Shown here: positions 8,393 to 17,120 of the stretch, piece after piece
Position numbering within the stretch: position 1 is the stretch's first letter
How the letters are laid out: every line of letters begins with the position of its first letter
Origin: Streptomyces sp. WP-1
Lineage (GTDB): Bacteria; Actinomycetota; Actinomycetes; Streptomycetales; Streptomycetaceae
Direction of reading: 5' to 3'
Length of the DNA: 64,000 bases
Assembly: GCF_030450125.1 (NCBI RefSeq)
Contig: NZ_CP123923.1
Span: 2,542,001-2,606,000, forward strand
Made by a program: the position numbers and the translations under genes
Notes under the pieces: generated by a model
Told to the model about the DNA's origin: nothing
The model's database searches: none
The model's input: only the letters and a program-made list of their open reading frames with translations

Positions 8393-8977
8393 TTACGCGG
8401 CGGCCCGGCCCCGCGCGAACGTCCGCGCGGTCTCGGTCACCCGGCGCCCGAGGTGCTCGGCCGTGGCGATGTCCGCCTTGTGCACGCCCTCCGGGCCCTG
8501 GTCGGTGTCGGTCTGGGCGGCGGCGCCGGCGAAGAAGCCCAGGCGGTTGAGGTCGTTCTCGGAGGCGGTGCTGCTGTTCCAGCCCGGGAGCAGCCCGAGG
8601 TTCACCCAGTGCATGCCGTGCTGCGCGGCGAGCGTCTGGAAGAACTGGAGTGTGTGCAGCTTGTCGCCGCTCTTGGAGCCCGAGTTGGTGAACCCGGCGG
8701 CCAGCTTGTCCTGCCAGCCCTGGCCGGCCCAGCGTGAGGAGGTCGCCTCGCCGAAGACATGGAAGGCGCCGGAGGCGGTGCCCATGTAGGTGGGCGAGCC
8801 GAAGACGATCGCGTCCGAGCGGTCGAGTATCCCCCACTGCTCGTCGGTGATCTCGTCCACCGTGATCAGGTGCGTCTCGGCGCCCGCCTCGACGGCACCG
8901 GCGCGGACGGCCTCGGCGAGGACGGCGGTGTGGCCGTAGCCCGAGTGGTAGGCGATCGAAACAACGGGGCTGGTCAT
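8393..8977 (-). CDS. Flavodoxin-family NAD(P)H:quinone oxidoreductase (WrbA-like)
   Basis: The 194-residue protein has a flavodoxin-like fold: an FMN phosphate loop near the N-terminus (YHSGYGHTAVLAEAV), FGSPTYMGTASGAF around residue 75 and a second FMN-contact region AGFTNSGSKSGDK. It probably reduces quinones or similar electrophiles with NAD(P)H in the cytosol. The ATG at 8977 is preceded by GGAGA. It is divergent from an HxlR regulator and shares a palindromic operator with it, an arrangement known for quinone- or aldehyde-responsive HxlR regulators. The inducer is inference. Confidence 0.85.
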   Translation of the reverse strand: MTSPVVSIAYHSGYGHTAVLAEAVRAGAVEAGAETHLITVDEITDEQWGILDRSDAIVFGSPTYMGTASGAFHVFGEATSSRWAGQGWQDKLAAGFTNSGSKSGDKLHTLQFFQTLAAQHGMHWVNLGLLPGWNSSTASENDLNRLGFFAGAAAQTDTDQGPEGVHKADIATAEHLGRRVTETARTFARGRAAA

Positions 8978-9021
8978 GACTCTCCTCGAAAGGGCAGCTC
9001 GATAACGATGAGCACAGGAAA

Positions 9022-9042
9022 GCACTAACCAAAAGTTAGTGC
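9022..9042. promoter_or_regulatory. HxlR operator in the divergent promoter
   Basis: A perfect dyad GCACTAAC-N5-GTTAGTGC lies between the divergent oxidoreductase and hxlR genes, with a third half-site-like GGTTAGCGC at 9051-9059. It is the obvious binding site for the HxlR regulator encoded at 9082. Confidence 0.75.
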
Positions 9043-9081
9043 AACCCTTCGGTTAGCGCTGTAGGGGCGTACTCTTGTGCC

Positions 9082-9477
9082 ATGACCGCACGCCCCCAGG
9101 AGCCCGACGAGCTCGCCTACAACGTCTTCGCCAAGGCATGCCCCTCCCGCTGCACGCTGGAGAACGTCACGGGCCGCTGGGGCGGACTGACCCTCGGCGC
9201 GCTGTCCGAGGGCTCACTGCGCTTCAACGAGCTGCGCCGCCGCGTCGACGGCGTGAGCGAGAAGATGCTCTCCCAGACCCTGCACGCGCTGGAGCGCGAC
9301 GGCCTGGTGCACCGCGAGGCCCAGCCGACCAACCCGCCCCGCGTCGACTACGAGCTGACCCCGCTCGGCCGCGAGGTCGCCGGGCGCCTGCTCGCCCTCA
9401 TCGAGTGCGTGGAGGGCGCCATGGACGAGGTGCTGGCCTCGCGCGAGCGTTACGACGAGACGCGCGGCGCCCGCTGA
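9082..9477 (+). CDS. HxlR-family transcriptional regulator
   Basis: The 131-residue winged-helix protein has the HxlR order: Cys-containing N-terminus ([16 protein letters not shown]), helix-turn-helix [22 protein letters not shown] and the wing [10 protein letters not shown]. HxlR proteins bind dyads as dimers and often sense electrophiles through N-terminal cysteines; Cys14 and Cys18 are candidates. It should control itself and the divergent flavoprotein. Its 3' end overlaps the convergent mutM by 28 bp. Confidence 0.92.
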   Translation: MTARPQEPDELAYNVFAKACPSRCTLENVTGRWGGLTLGALSEGSLRFNELRRRVDGVSEKMLSQTLHALERDGLVHREAQPTNPPRVDYELTPLGREVAGRLLALIECVEGAMDEVLASRERYDETRGAR

Positions 9478-10310
9478 CACCTCGGGCAGAAGTAGCTGGA
9501 CCGGTTCATCCACGGGCGGCGCCTGATCGGCGTGCCGCAGCGGCGGCAGGGCTCGCCCTCGCGGCCGTAGGCGTCGAGCGAGCGGTCGAAGTAGCCCGAC
9601 TCGCCGTTGACGTTGACGTACAGGCTGTCGAAGCTGGTGCCGCCGACGGCGAGGGCCGCGTTCATCACGTCCCGGATGTGGCCGAGGAGTTCGGCCGTGA
9701 CCGGGCGGGTGAGGCCGGCGGTCGGACGCTCGTAGTGGATGCGGGCGCGCCAAAGGGCCTCGTCCGCGTAGATGTTGCCGACTCCGCTGATCAACGACTG
9801 GTCCAGCAGGGCCCGTTTGACGGTGCTGCGCTTGCGGCGCAGCACCTGGTGGAAGGCGTCGTCGTCGAACAGCGCGTCGAGCGGGTCGCGGGCGATGTGC
9901 GCGATGACGTCAGGCAGCCCGTCCGGGGTGTTGTCGTGCAACGACAGCCCGCCGAAGGTGCGTTGGTCCACGAACCGCAGCTCGGTGCCGAGCGAGTCGG
10001 CGAACCGGATCCGGATGCGCAGATGCTTCTCGTCGGGCGCCTCCCGCGGCTGCACCAGCAGCTGTCCGCTCATCCCGAGGTGCGCGAGGACCGACTGGTT
10101 CGTCTCCTCCAGCGGCAGCCACAGGTACTTGCCGCGCCGGCTGGGGTCGCCGATGTGATGCCCCTTGAGCCGGTGCGCGAAGTCCTCGCCGCCGGCCACA
10201 TGACGGCGTACGGCGCGCGGGTGCAGCACCTCGGTCTCGGCGACGGTGCGATGGGCCACCCACCGCGCCAGCCCCCGCCGGACGACCTCGACCTCGGGCA
10301 ACTCGGGCAT
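9450..10310 (-). CDS. mutM: Formamidopyrimidine-DNA glycosylase (Fpg/MutM)
   Basis: The 286-residue enzyme removes 8-oxoguanine and formamidopyrimidines from DNA and cuts the abasic site. The start [13 protein letters not shown] gives the N-terminal Pro nucleophile and catalytic Glu. The helix-two-turn-helix region [15 protein letters not shown] and the C-terminal zinc finger (CRRCGTP...YFCPRCQ) are intact. The 3' end overlaps the convergent hxlR gene. A terminator separates it from rnc, so it may use its own promoter. Confidence 0.97.
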   Translation of the reverse strand: MPELPEVEVVRRGLARWVAHRTVAETEVLHPRAVRRHVAGGEDFAHRLKGHHIGDPSRRGKYLWLPLEETNQSVLAHLGMSGQLLVQPREAPDEKHLRIRIRFADSLGTELRFVDQRTFGGLSLHDNTPDGLPDVIAHIARDPLDALFDDDAFHQVLRRKRSTVKRALLDQSLISGVGNIYADEALWRARIHYERPTAGLTRPVTAELLGHIRDVMNAALAVGGTSFDSLYVNVNGESGYFDRSLDAYGREGEPCRRCGTPIRRRPWMNRSSYFCPRCQRAPRVSS

Positions 10311-10361
10311 CGGGACCCCCGTAGAACGGCGCTGTGGGAAGCGGTGGGACGCGGTATGAGG

Positions 10362-10402
10362 CGAGCGCCCGCCCCGTCCGGTATCGGTGGGGCGGGCGCT
10401 CG
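10362..10402 (-). terminator. Hairpin after rnc
   Basis: A perfect 14-bp GC stem (10362-10375 with 10389-10402, 13-nt loop) lies between rnc and mutM. It marks the likely end of the coaD/rpmF/rnc-side transcripts. Confidence 0.7.
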
Positions 10403-10422
10403 GTGCTGCTGTCGTGCTGTGG

Positions 10423-11241
10423 TCAGGCGGTGGCGGACGACGTGTCGTCGTCCTTGGCGGCTTGCGCGACGGCCTGTTCGGCCTCCGCCGCCGCCTTGGC
10501 GCGCTCGTCCGCGGCGGCCTTGATGGCGCGCCAGGCGGACTCGGCGGCCTGCTGCTCCGCCTCCTTCTTGCTGCGGCCGGTGCCGGTGCCGTACGAGACG
10601 CCTCCGACGCGGGCGGCAGCAGTGAAGGTCTTCTCGTGGTCGGGGCCGGTCTCCGTGACCAGGTACTCGGGCACGCCGAGTCCCTCGATCGCGGTCAGCT
10701 CCTGGAGCGACGTCTTCCAGTCCAGGCCCGCGCCCAGGTTGGAGGACTTCTCGATCAGCGGGTCGAAGAGCCGGTGCACCAGCTCGGAGGCCGCGTCGAG
10801 GCCCTGGTCGAGATAGACCGCGCCGATCACCGCTTCAAGGGTGTCGGCGAGGATGGACGCCTTGTCCCGGCCACCCGTGCCCTCTTCACCCCGGCCGAGC
10901 CGGATGAAGGCGCCGAGGTCGAGGCCGCGCCCCACCTCCGCCAGCGCACGCGAGTTGACCACCGCGGCCCGCAGCTTGGCCAGTTGGCCCTCGGGCAGGT
11001 CGGGGTGGGTGCGGTACAGCGTGTCCGTCACGACGAGGCCGAGCACGGAGTCCCCGAGGAACTCCAGCCGCTCGTTCGTCGGCAGACCGCCGTTCTCGTA
11101 CGCGTAGGAACGGTGGGTGAGCGCACGCACCAGAAGGGCGGACTCGACCTGGTAGCCGAGCCGCCCTTCCAGAACTGTGTGGGACGAGGCCAGTGAGCTG
11201 CCCCCGCGCTGACGGGGACCAGCGGCTTTCGCGTCTGTCAT
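10423..11241 (-). CDS. rnc: Ribonuclease III (AbsB)
   Basis: The 272-residue endonuclease cuts double-stranded RNA in rRNA and mRNA processing. The catalytic signature [16 protein letters not shown] is present, with a second acidic cluster [16 protein letters not shown], and a C-terminal double-stranded RNA-binding domain runs to about residue 235 (WKTSLQELT...[18 protein letters not shown]). The tail is Ala/Glu-rich. In S. coelicolor the orthologue is AbsB, a global regulator of antibiotic production. It follows rpmF closely and the order rpmF-rnc is conserved in actinobacteria. Confidence 0.97.
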   Translation of the reverse strand: MTDAKAAGPRQRGGSSLASSHTVLEGRLGYQVESALLVRALTHRSYAYENGGLPTNERLEFLGDSVLGLVVTDTLYRTHPDLPEGQLAKLRAAVVNSRALAEVGRGLDLGAFIRLGRGEEGTGGRDKASILADTLEAVIGAVYLDQGLDAASELVHRLFDPLIEKSSNLGAGLDWKTSLQELTAIEGLGVPEYLVTETGPDHEKTFTAAARVGGVSYGTGTGRSKKEAEQQAAESAWRAIKAAADERAKAAAEAEQAVAQAAKDDDTSSATA

Positions 11242-11260
11242 CGGGCCTCTCACCAACCGC

Positions 11261-11434
11261 TCAGACTTCGAGGACCTGGCGCTTGTTGTAGGTGCCGCAA
11301 GACGGGCACGCGATGTGCTGCTGCTTGGGCTCGTGGCAGCGCTCGCACGCAACCAGGGTGGGGACCGCAGCCTTCCACTGCGACCGGCGGTGGCGCGTGT
11401 TGCTGCGCGACATCTTCCGCTTCGGAACAGCCAC
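11261..11434 (-). CDS. rpmF: 50S ribosomal protein L32
   Basis: The 57-residue protein starts [17 protein letters not shown] and carries the zinc-ribbon cysteines CERCHEP...[11 protein letters not shown] of a C+ type L32. The GTG at 11434 gives the family-standard length. It begins 2 nt after the DUF177 stop, so the two are translationally coupled. Confidence 0.97.
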   Translation of the reverse strand: MAVPKRKMSRSNTRHRRSQWKAAVPTLVACERCHEPKQQHIACPSCGTYNKRQVLEV

Positions 11435-11436
11435 GG

Positions 11437-12081
11437 CTACTTCTCCTGCTTCTCGTCGACGCCCGCTTCGGCGCCGCTCATCTCGTCCTTCTCGCCGTCC
11501 GTCGTGGTGCCGGCGAGTCCCTGCAAAGCCGCCCAACGGATGTCGACGGCGTCATGATGGTGTTCCGGGTCGTCCGCGAGCCGGGCTCCGCACTCGGAGC
11601 ACAGACCCGGGCAGTCTTCCTGGCACACCGGCTGCATCGGCAGTGCGAGCACCACCGCATCGCGCAGCACAGGCTCGAGGTCGAAAAGACCGTCCTCGAT
11701 GAAGAGCCTGTCCTCGTCGTCCTCGGCGTCGTCGCCCGGTTCCGCGATCACGCGGCCCCGGTCGTCGGCGTCAGGGTACGAGAACATCTCCTGGAAGTCC
11801 GCTTCGAGCTTCAGCTCGACCGGCTCCAGACACCTTACGCACTCCCCCTTGGCCGTGGCACGGGCGGTGCCTGTGACAAGCACCCCTTCCATGACCGACT
11901 CAAGCCGGAGGCCGAGTTCCACCGGGGCGCCTTCCGGCACCTCGATGACTCCCGGGATGCCGAGATCCGCGGGGGCGTCGATCTCACGGGTCAGGCGCTG
12001 CAGCGCACCAGGACGCCGACCCAGCTCGTGAGTGTCGAACACGAGGGGGTTGCGGTGGTCGAGGCGGGCGTTGGAAGCCAT
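11437..12081 (-). CDS. DUF177 (YceD-type) protein, probable 23S rRNA accumulation factor
   Basis: The 214-residue protein has the DUF177 core: the [18 protein letters not shown] cysteine pair, an acidic stretch, and [16 protein letters not shown] near residue 175. In other bacteria and plants this family precedes rpmF and is needed for 23S rRNA accumulation. The gap to rpmF is 2 nt. The ATG at 12081 is chosen by homology with the usual N-terminus; the AGGA before it lies very close, so initiation may be weak. Confidence 0.9.
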   Translation of the reverse strand: MASNARLDHRNPLVFDTHELGRRPGALQRLTREIDAPADLGIPGVIEVPEGAPVELGLRLESVMEGVLVTGTARATAKGECVRCLEPVELKLEADFQEMFSYPDADDRGRVIAEPGDDAEDDEDRLFIEDGLFDLEPVLRDAVVLALPMQPVCQEDCPGLCSECGARLADDPEHHHDAVDIRWAALQGLAGTTTDGEKDEMSGAEAGVDEKQEK

Positions 12082-12232
12082 TCCTGCTTTCGATCTACGT
12101 ACTCGAAGGGACACCGCCCGTCGGTGTTTCCGGGCAGTGTGGTCGCGGGCAATTCCGTACGCGAGCGTCAGGGCACGCGCGACCGAAGAGCCAGGATACT
12201 GGACCTTGCGCCCAGGGCCCAATCCGGCCCCG

Positions 12233-13432
12233 TCAGCGGGAACCGCGGCCCTGCTCGTACGCCCGCAGCTGCTCCGCGCTGATCATGCCGGTGTCGAAGA
12301 GACTGGTCTCGTCCAGAGCGTAGTCCTGCTGCGGCTGGGACTGCTGCGACGCCTGGGGCGGCTGTTGCTGCTGAGGCTCGTAGCCGCCCTGCTGGACGTA
12401 GCCGCTCTGGTACGTATAGGGGTCGGCCTGCTGCGGATAGCCGTACGGGTCCTGGCCACCGTAGGCGGCCTGCTGCGGGAAGCCGGGGTAGGCGGCCTGC
12501 TGCTGGTCGTAGGCGCCGTAGGCGGGCTGCGGCTCGTACGACGGCTGCTCGGGCTGCCGGTCGTACCCGGGCTGCTCCGGCTGCTGGTCGTACCCCGGCT
12601 GCTCCGGCTGCCGGTCGTACCCGGACTCGGCCGCCGGTTCGTACGCGGGCCGCTCCGTGCGGGGCTCGTACGACGGTTTGTCCCGCTGGGCCGCCGGGCG
12701 CGCGGCCGGGGCGTCCGCGAGGGCGGCCAGGTCGGCGAGGTAGTCGGCGTCGCTGGAGTGCTGGAAGGTCGTGGTGTCGTCGGCGAGGGCGCCGAGGTCG
12801 TCGGTGGCGATCCGGCCGTGCAGCTTCTGCCGGCCGCGGCCGACCGCCTCCAGGGTCTTGGCGAGCACCGCCTCGAAGGCGCCCAGCTTGGTGTCCACGT
12901 ACGCGTCGGCGCTGTGCCGCAGGGTCTCGGGGTCCGGACTGCGCTCGGGGGCGTCCTCGTCCTCGTAGCCGTTCTCGTCCAGGCCCGGACCGGTGCCAAG
13001 GAGCTTCTCGCGGCCGCGGCCGACCGAGCCCAGGGTCTTGGTGAGGACGACCTCGAAGTTGGCGAGCTTGGAGTCGACGTAGTCGTCGGCCTCGGCGCGC
13101 ACCTCCTCGGCCTCGCTGCGGGCCTCGGCGAGGATCCGGTCGGCCTCGGCCTGGGAGCGGCGGGCGACCTCGGTGCCGGAGACCAGCGAGCCGCGTTCGG
13201 CGTGCGCGGTCTCGATGATCCGCTCGGCCTCCTGGCGGGCCTGCTCGACCATCTGCTCCCGGTCGCCGATCAGCTCCTGCGCCTGCGCGAGGGAGCCGGG
13301 CAGGGCCTGGCGCACCTCTTCCAGCATCGCGAGCAGGTCGGCGCGGTTGATCACGCAGGACGCCGACATGGGCATGGCCCGCGCGCCGGCGACCGCGGAG
13401 ACGATCTCGTCGAGCTTCTTCTGCACGTCCAC
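12233..13432 (-). CDS. DivIVA-like coiled-coil protein with Gln/Tyr/Pro-rich tail
   Basis: The 399-residue cytoplasmic protein starts DVQKKLDEIVSAV and has a long coiled coil to about residue 115 with a DivIVA/F-ATPase-b-like Glu/Ala/Arg pattern. A module of about 30 residues is then duplicated: YVDSKLANFEVVLTKTL..VGRGREKL and YVDTKLGAFEAVLAKTL..VGRGRQKL. The C-terminal 170 residues are low complexity, with PEQPGYD repeats and Gln/Tyr/Pro runs, ending in a short conserved-looking segment. Polar-growth scaffolds of Streptomyces have similar architecture, so a cell-wall or polarity role is plausible but inferred. It lies between coaD and DUF177 in a same-strand run. Confidence 0.8.
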   Translation of the reverse strand: MDVQKKLDEIVSAVAGARAMPMSASCVINRADLLAMLEEVRQALPGSLAQAQELIGDREQMVEQARQEAERIIETAHAERGSLVSGTEVARRSQAEADRILAEARSEAEEVRAEADDYVDSKLANFEVVLTKTLGSVGRGREKLLGTGPGLDENGYEDEDAPERSPDPETLRHSADAYVDTKLGAFEAVLAKTLEAVGRGRQKLHGRIATDDLGALADDTTTFQHSSDADYLADLAALADAPAARPAAQRDKPSYEPRTERPAYEPAAESGYDRQPEQPGYDQQPEQPGYDRQPEQPSYEPQPAYGAYDQQQAAYPGFPQQAAYGGQDPYGYPQQADPYTYQSGYVQQGGYEPQQQQPPQASQQSQPQQDYALDETSLFDTGMISAEQLRAYEQGRGSR

Positions 13433-13496
13433 CTGTGCTCGCCACTTCCTACAGCCGGATCGGAGACGGACGGGACGACTGTAGTCCCAAGTCCCA

Positions 13497-13976
13497 TCAG
13501 TCCTTGCGCAGCCGCCTGTTGAGAGCGGCGAGGACCTGCGGCGGCACCAGGTGGGAGACGTCGCCGCCCCAGGCCGCGACCTCCCTGACGAGCGAGGAGG
13601 ACAGGAAGCTGTAGGTGGGGTTGGTCGGCACGAACAGCGTCTCGACGCCGGTGAGGCCGTTGTTCATCTGCGCCATCTGGAGTTCGTAGTCGAAGTCGCT
13701 GACGGCGCGCAGGCCCTTGACGATGGCGGGGATGTCGCGCTGCTTGCAGTAGTCCACGAGAAGGCCGTGGTGGGTCTCGACCCGTACGTTGGCGAACTCC
13801 GAGGTGACCGCGCGGATCAGCTCGATCCGCTCGCCGACCTCGAACAGGCCCTTCTTGGACTGGTTGATCATCACCGCGACGTAGACCTCGTCGTACAGCC
13901 GGGAGGCTCGGGCGATGATGTCGAGATGTCCATTGGTGATCGGGTCGAACGACCCGGGACAGACGGCGCGGCGCAC
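13497..13976 (-). CDS. coaD: Phosphopantetheine adenylyltransferase
   Basis: The enzyme makes dephospho-CoA from 4'-phosphopantetheine and ATP, the fourth step of CoA synthesis. CPGSFDPITNGHLDI is the nucleotidyltransferase T/HxGH motif, and SFLSSSLVREVA is the second conserved site. The GTG at 13976 has GAGGG 8 nt upstream and gives the family length of 159 residues. An in-frame ATG at 14006 overlaps the rsmD stop by ATGA and would add 10 residues; coupling may use it. Confidence 0.95.
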   Translation of the reverse strand: MRRAVCPGSFDPITNGHLDIIARASRLYDEVYVAVMINQSKKGLFEVGERIELIRAVTSEFANVRVETHHGLLVDYCKQRDIPAIVKGLRAVSDFDYELQMAQMNNGLTGVETLFVPTNPTYSFLSSSLVREVAAWGGDVSHLVPPQVLAALNRRLRKD

Positions 13977-14002
13977 TTGTGATCCCTCGCTCTCCGGTCC
14001 GG

Positions 14003-14590
14003 TCATCGTGCGTCTTCGCACGTAGAGGCGGCGCGACCGTACCAAAACGTTCCCTCGCCGTAGCGACGGGACCGGATCGCCTCGAAGCCGTCCGGCCACC
14101 GGAATTCACCGCCTCTGGTGCTGCGCTCCACGGTGACCAGCGCGTCCTCCCCGAGCCACCCCTCCGAGCGGAGTGTGAGGAGAATCTCGCGAAGATCGTC
14201 GTCGGTGACGGCGTAGGGGGGATCCAGGAAGACCAGGTCGTAGGGGGCGGCGGGGGGCGCGGTCCTGATGACTTGTTCGGCTTTGCCCGCTCTGACCTCG
14301 GCGCCGGGAAGGCCCAGGTTCTTCACGTTCTCGCGGACGGTCCGGGCGGCGCGGGCGTCGGCCTCCACGAGGAGGGTGTGGCCCGCGCCTCGGGAGAGGG
14401 CCTCCAGGCCGACGGCGCCGGAGCCGGCGTAGAGGTCGAGGACGCGCTCGCCCGCCAGGGGGCCGCCGAGGAGGGACTGCCAGGTGGAGAAGAGACCTTC
14501 GCGTGCGCGGTCGGAGGTCGGCCGGGTGCCGGTTCCCGGCGGGACTGCCAGGCGGCGTCCGCCGGCTGCGCCGGCGATCACGCGGGTCAT
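14003..14590 (-). CDS. rsmD: 16S rRNA (guanine-N2)-methyltransferase RsmD
   Basis: The 195-residue Rossmann-fold enzyme methylates G966 (E. coli numbering) of 16S rRNA using S-adenosylmethionine. The SAM loop VLDLYAGSGAVGLEALSRGA and the catalytic FLDPPY motif are intact. The gene is 106 bp after recG and directly before coaD, the common rsmD-coaD pair. Confidence 0.95.
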   Translation of the reverse strand: MTRVIAGAAGGRRLAVPPGTGTRPTSDRAREGLFSTWQSLLGGPLAGERVLDLYAGSGAVGLEALSRGAGHTLLVEADARAARTVRENVKNLGLPGAEVRAGKAEQVIRTAPPAAPYDLVFLDPPYAVTDDDLREILLTLRSEGWLGEDALVTVERSTRGGEFRWPDGFEAIRSRRYGEGTFWYGRAASTCEDAR

Positions 14591-14696
14591 GTGTGGTCCT
14601 TCGTCGTGGGTGGTTACCGCGTTCATTGTGGCTGGTCGCGCCGTGCGGCGGCAGCCGCACGTCCGACACGGCCCCGCGCTCCTGGGCAGGCGCACC

Positions 14697-16925
14697 TCAG
14701 CCCTTCTCCAGGTACTGCTCCCTCTCCTCGTCCAGCAGCGCGTCCAGCGCTGTCCGCAGGCCCGGCAGATGGTCCAGGTCCGGGTTCGCCGTCACCAGGG
14801 CCATCGCCTCGCTCCGTGCCTCGCCGATGACCTCCTCGTCCTCGATGACCTCCAGGACGCGCAGGCTGGAGCGGGCACCGGACTGGGCCTGGCCGAGGAC
14901 ATCGCCCTCGCGGCGCTGTTCGAGGTCGATGCGGGAGAGCTCGAAGCCGTCGAGGGTGGCGGCGACCGCGTTCAGCCGCTGGCGGGCGGCGCTCGCCTCG
15001 GGCATCTCGGAGACCAGCAGGCACAGGCCGGGCGCGGAGCCGCGGCCCACGCGGCCGCGCAGCTGGTGGAGCTGGGAGACGCCGAAGCGGTCGGCGTCCA
15101 TGATGACCATCGCGGTGGCGTTCGGGACGTTCACGCCGACCTCGATGACCGTGGTGGCGACCAGGACGTCGGCCTCGCCCGCGGCGAAGCGGCGCATCAC
15201 GGCGTCCTTGTCGTCGGGGTGCATCCTGCCGTGCAGCACCTCGACCCGCAGGCCCTGGAGGGGGCCCTTGGCCAGGTGGTCGGCCACGTCGAGGACGGCG
15301 AGCGGGGGGCGCTTCTCGGCCTCGTCCTCGGCGGACTTCTTCTTGGCGGCCTTCTTCGGGTCGGCCGCCTCCTCGATGTCGTCCCCGATGCGGGGGCAGA
15401 CGACGTACGCCTGATGGCCGTTCTCCACCTCTTCCCGCACCCGCTCCCAGGCGCGGGCCAGGAAGTGGGGTTTGTCGGCGGCCGGGACGACATGGCTGGC
15501 GATCGGGGAGCGGCCCGCCGGGAGCTGGTCGAGGACGGAGGTCTCCAGGTCGCCGAAGACGGTCATGGCGACCGTGCGCGGGATCGGGGTGGCCGTCATG
15601 ACCAGGAGGTGCGGGGGCTGTCTGCCCTTGCCGCGCAGGGCGTCGCGCTGCTCCACGCCGAAGCGGTGCTGTTCGTCCACGACGACCAGGCCGAGGTCGT
15701 GGAACTGGACCTTGTCCTCGATCAGGGCGTGGGTGCCGATGACGATGCCGGCCTCGCCGGTGGCCAGGTCGAGCAGGGCCTTGCGGCGGGCCGCGGCGCC
15801 CATGGAGCCGGTGAGCAGCACCACCTTGGTGGCGTGCTCGGTGCCGCCCAGCATGCCGCCCTCGGCGAGGTCGCCCATCATCTCGGTGACCGACCGGTGG
15901 TGCTGCTGGGCCAGCACCTCGGTGGGCGCGAGCATGGCGGCCTGGCCGCCCGCGTCGACCACGGCGAGCATGGCGCGCAGGGCGACCAGCGTCTTGCCGC
16001 TGCCGACCTCGCCCTGGAGGAGCCGGTGCATGGGGTGTTCGGTGGCGAGGTCGGCGAAGATCTCGCGGGAGACCTTCCGCTGGCCCTCGGTGAGGGTGAA
16101 CGGCAGCCGGTCGTCGAAGGCGGCCAGGAGGCCGTCGGCCCGCGGGCGGCGGGCGACCGCCGGGAGCTGGGCGTCCGCGTACCGGCGGCGGGCCAGGGCG
16201 ACCTGGAGGACGAACGCCTCGTCCCATTTGAGGCGGGCGCGGGCGTCCGCGATGTCGGCCTTGGTGGCCGGGCGGTGGATCTTGAGCAGGGCCTCGGGGA
16301 GCGGGAGCAGCCCCCGGCCCTCGCGCAGGGCGGGCGGCAGCGGGTCGAGGGCCTCCTGGGCGGCGGGCAGGACCGTCTGCACCGCCTTGCCGATCTTCCA
16401 GGACTCCAGTTTGGCGGTGGCCGGGTAGAGCGGGATCAGGGCGCCCGCCCAGGTCTCGGCGGTCTCCTCGCCGTCGCCGCGCAGCAACTCGTAGGCGGGG
16501 TGGGCGAGCTGGAGGCGGTGGTTGAAGACGGAGACCTTGCCGGCGAACATCGCGCGGGTGCCGGGCAGCAGGTCCTTGTGCGGCTTGTGCACGCCGTTGC
16601 CGAAGAAGACCAGCTGGAGGCGGCCGCTGCCGTCGGTGATGGTGACCTCCAGGCGCTGGCCCTTGCCGCGGGGCGCCCGGGAGGAGGCGAAGGAGTGCAG
16701 GCGGGCGTCGGCGACCTGGGCGACCACGGTGACGTGCTCGTCCATGGGGAGGTCGGCGAGGTGGGTGAGCTGGCCGCGCTCCTCGTACCTGCGCGGGTAG
16801 TGGTGCAGGAGGTCGCCGACGGTGTGCAGGCCGAGGTGCTCGGCCATCACCTTCGCGGTGGCGGGGCCGAGCACTGACTTCAGTGGCTGTTTCAGTGGTT
16901 CTTCCAGTGCGGGCACGAGATCCAT
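14697..16925 (-). CDS. recG: ATP-dependent DNA helicase RecG
   Basis: The 742-residue helicase remodels stalled forks and Holliday junctions. It has an N-terminal wedge/OB region, Walker A GEVGSGKT (about residue 305), the DEXH-type box VVVDEQHRFGVEQRD, TATPIPRT, and motif VI QLRGRVGRG. A Lys/Glu-rich insertion (DPKKAAKKKSAEDEAEKRP) sits between the two helicase lobes. The ATG at 16925 gives the expected start DLVPALEEPLKQPL; no strong ribosome site is visible. Confidence 0.96.
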   Translation of the reverse strand: MDLVPALEEPLKQPLKSVLGPATAKVMAEHLGLHTVGDLLHHYPRRYEERGQLTHLADLPMDEHVTVVAQVADARLHSFASSRAPRGKGQRLEVTITDGSGRLQLVFFGNGVHKPHKDLLPGTRAMFAGKVSVFNHRLQLAHPAYELLRGDGEETAETWAGALIPLYPATAKLESWKIGKAVQTVLPAAQEALDPLPPALREGRGLLPLPEALLKIHRPATKADIADARARLKWDEAFVLQVALARRRYADAQLPAVARRPRADGLLAAFDDRLPFTLTEGQRKVSREIFADLATEHPMHRLLQGEVGSGKTLVALRAMLAVVDAGGQAAMLAPTEVLAQQHHRSVTEMMGDLAEGGMLGGTEHATKVVLLTGSMGAAARRKALLDLATGEAGIVIGTHALIEDKVQFHDLGLVVVDEQHRFGVEQRDALRGKGRQPPHLLVMTATPIPRTVAMTVFGDLETSVLDQLPAGRSPIASHVVPAADKPHFLARAWERVREEVENGHQAYVVCPRIGDDIEEAADPKKAAKKKSAEDEAEKRPPLAVLDVADHLAKGPLQGLRVEVLHGRMHPDDKDAVMRRFAAGEADVLVATTVIEVGVNVPNATAMVIMDADRFGVSQLHQLRGRVGRGSAPGLCLLVSEMPEASAARQRLNAVAATLDGFELSRIDLEQRREGDVLGQAQSGARSSLRVLEVIEDEEVIGEARSEAMALVTANPDLDHLPGLRTALDALLDEEREQYLEKG

Positions 16926-17120
16926 TGCACACCACCGCACTGACAATGCCGCAGACGCCTGCCCTGCGGGTTCGTCGCAGGATGCCGTACGGATCCCGGA
17001 AACCCCTGGTCGGCCCGGTGGCCGGGGCCCTAGGATGGCGCGTTCCGGCCGTCCTTCGCGGTCACCGCCCTTCGCTGCGGGACCGCCCGACCCCGCGCCG
17101 CGTCCTCCCCCTTCGGCGCA

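Noticed and set aside
16926..17120. Heat-shock operators (CIRCE or HspR HAIR) upstream of the Hsp90-like gene
   Set aside because: Neither the CIRCE dyad nor the HAIR inverted repeat is present in this 195-bp interval.
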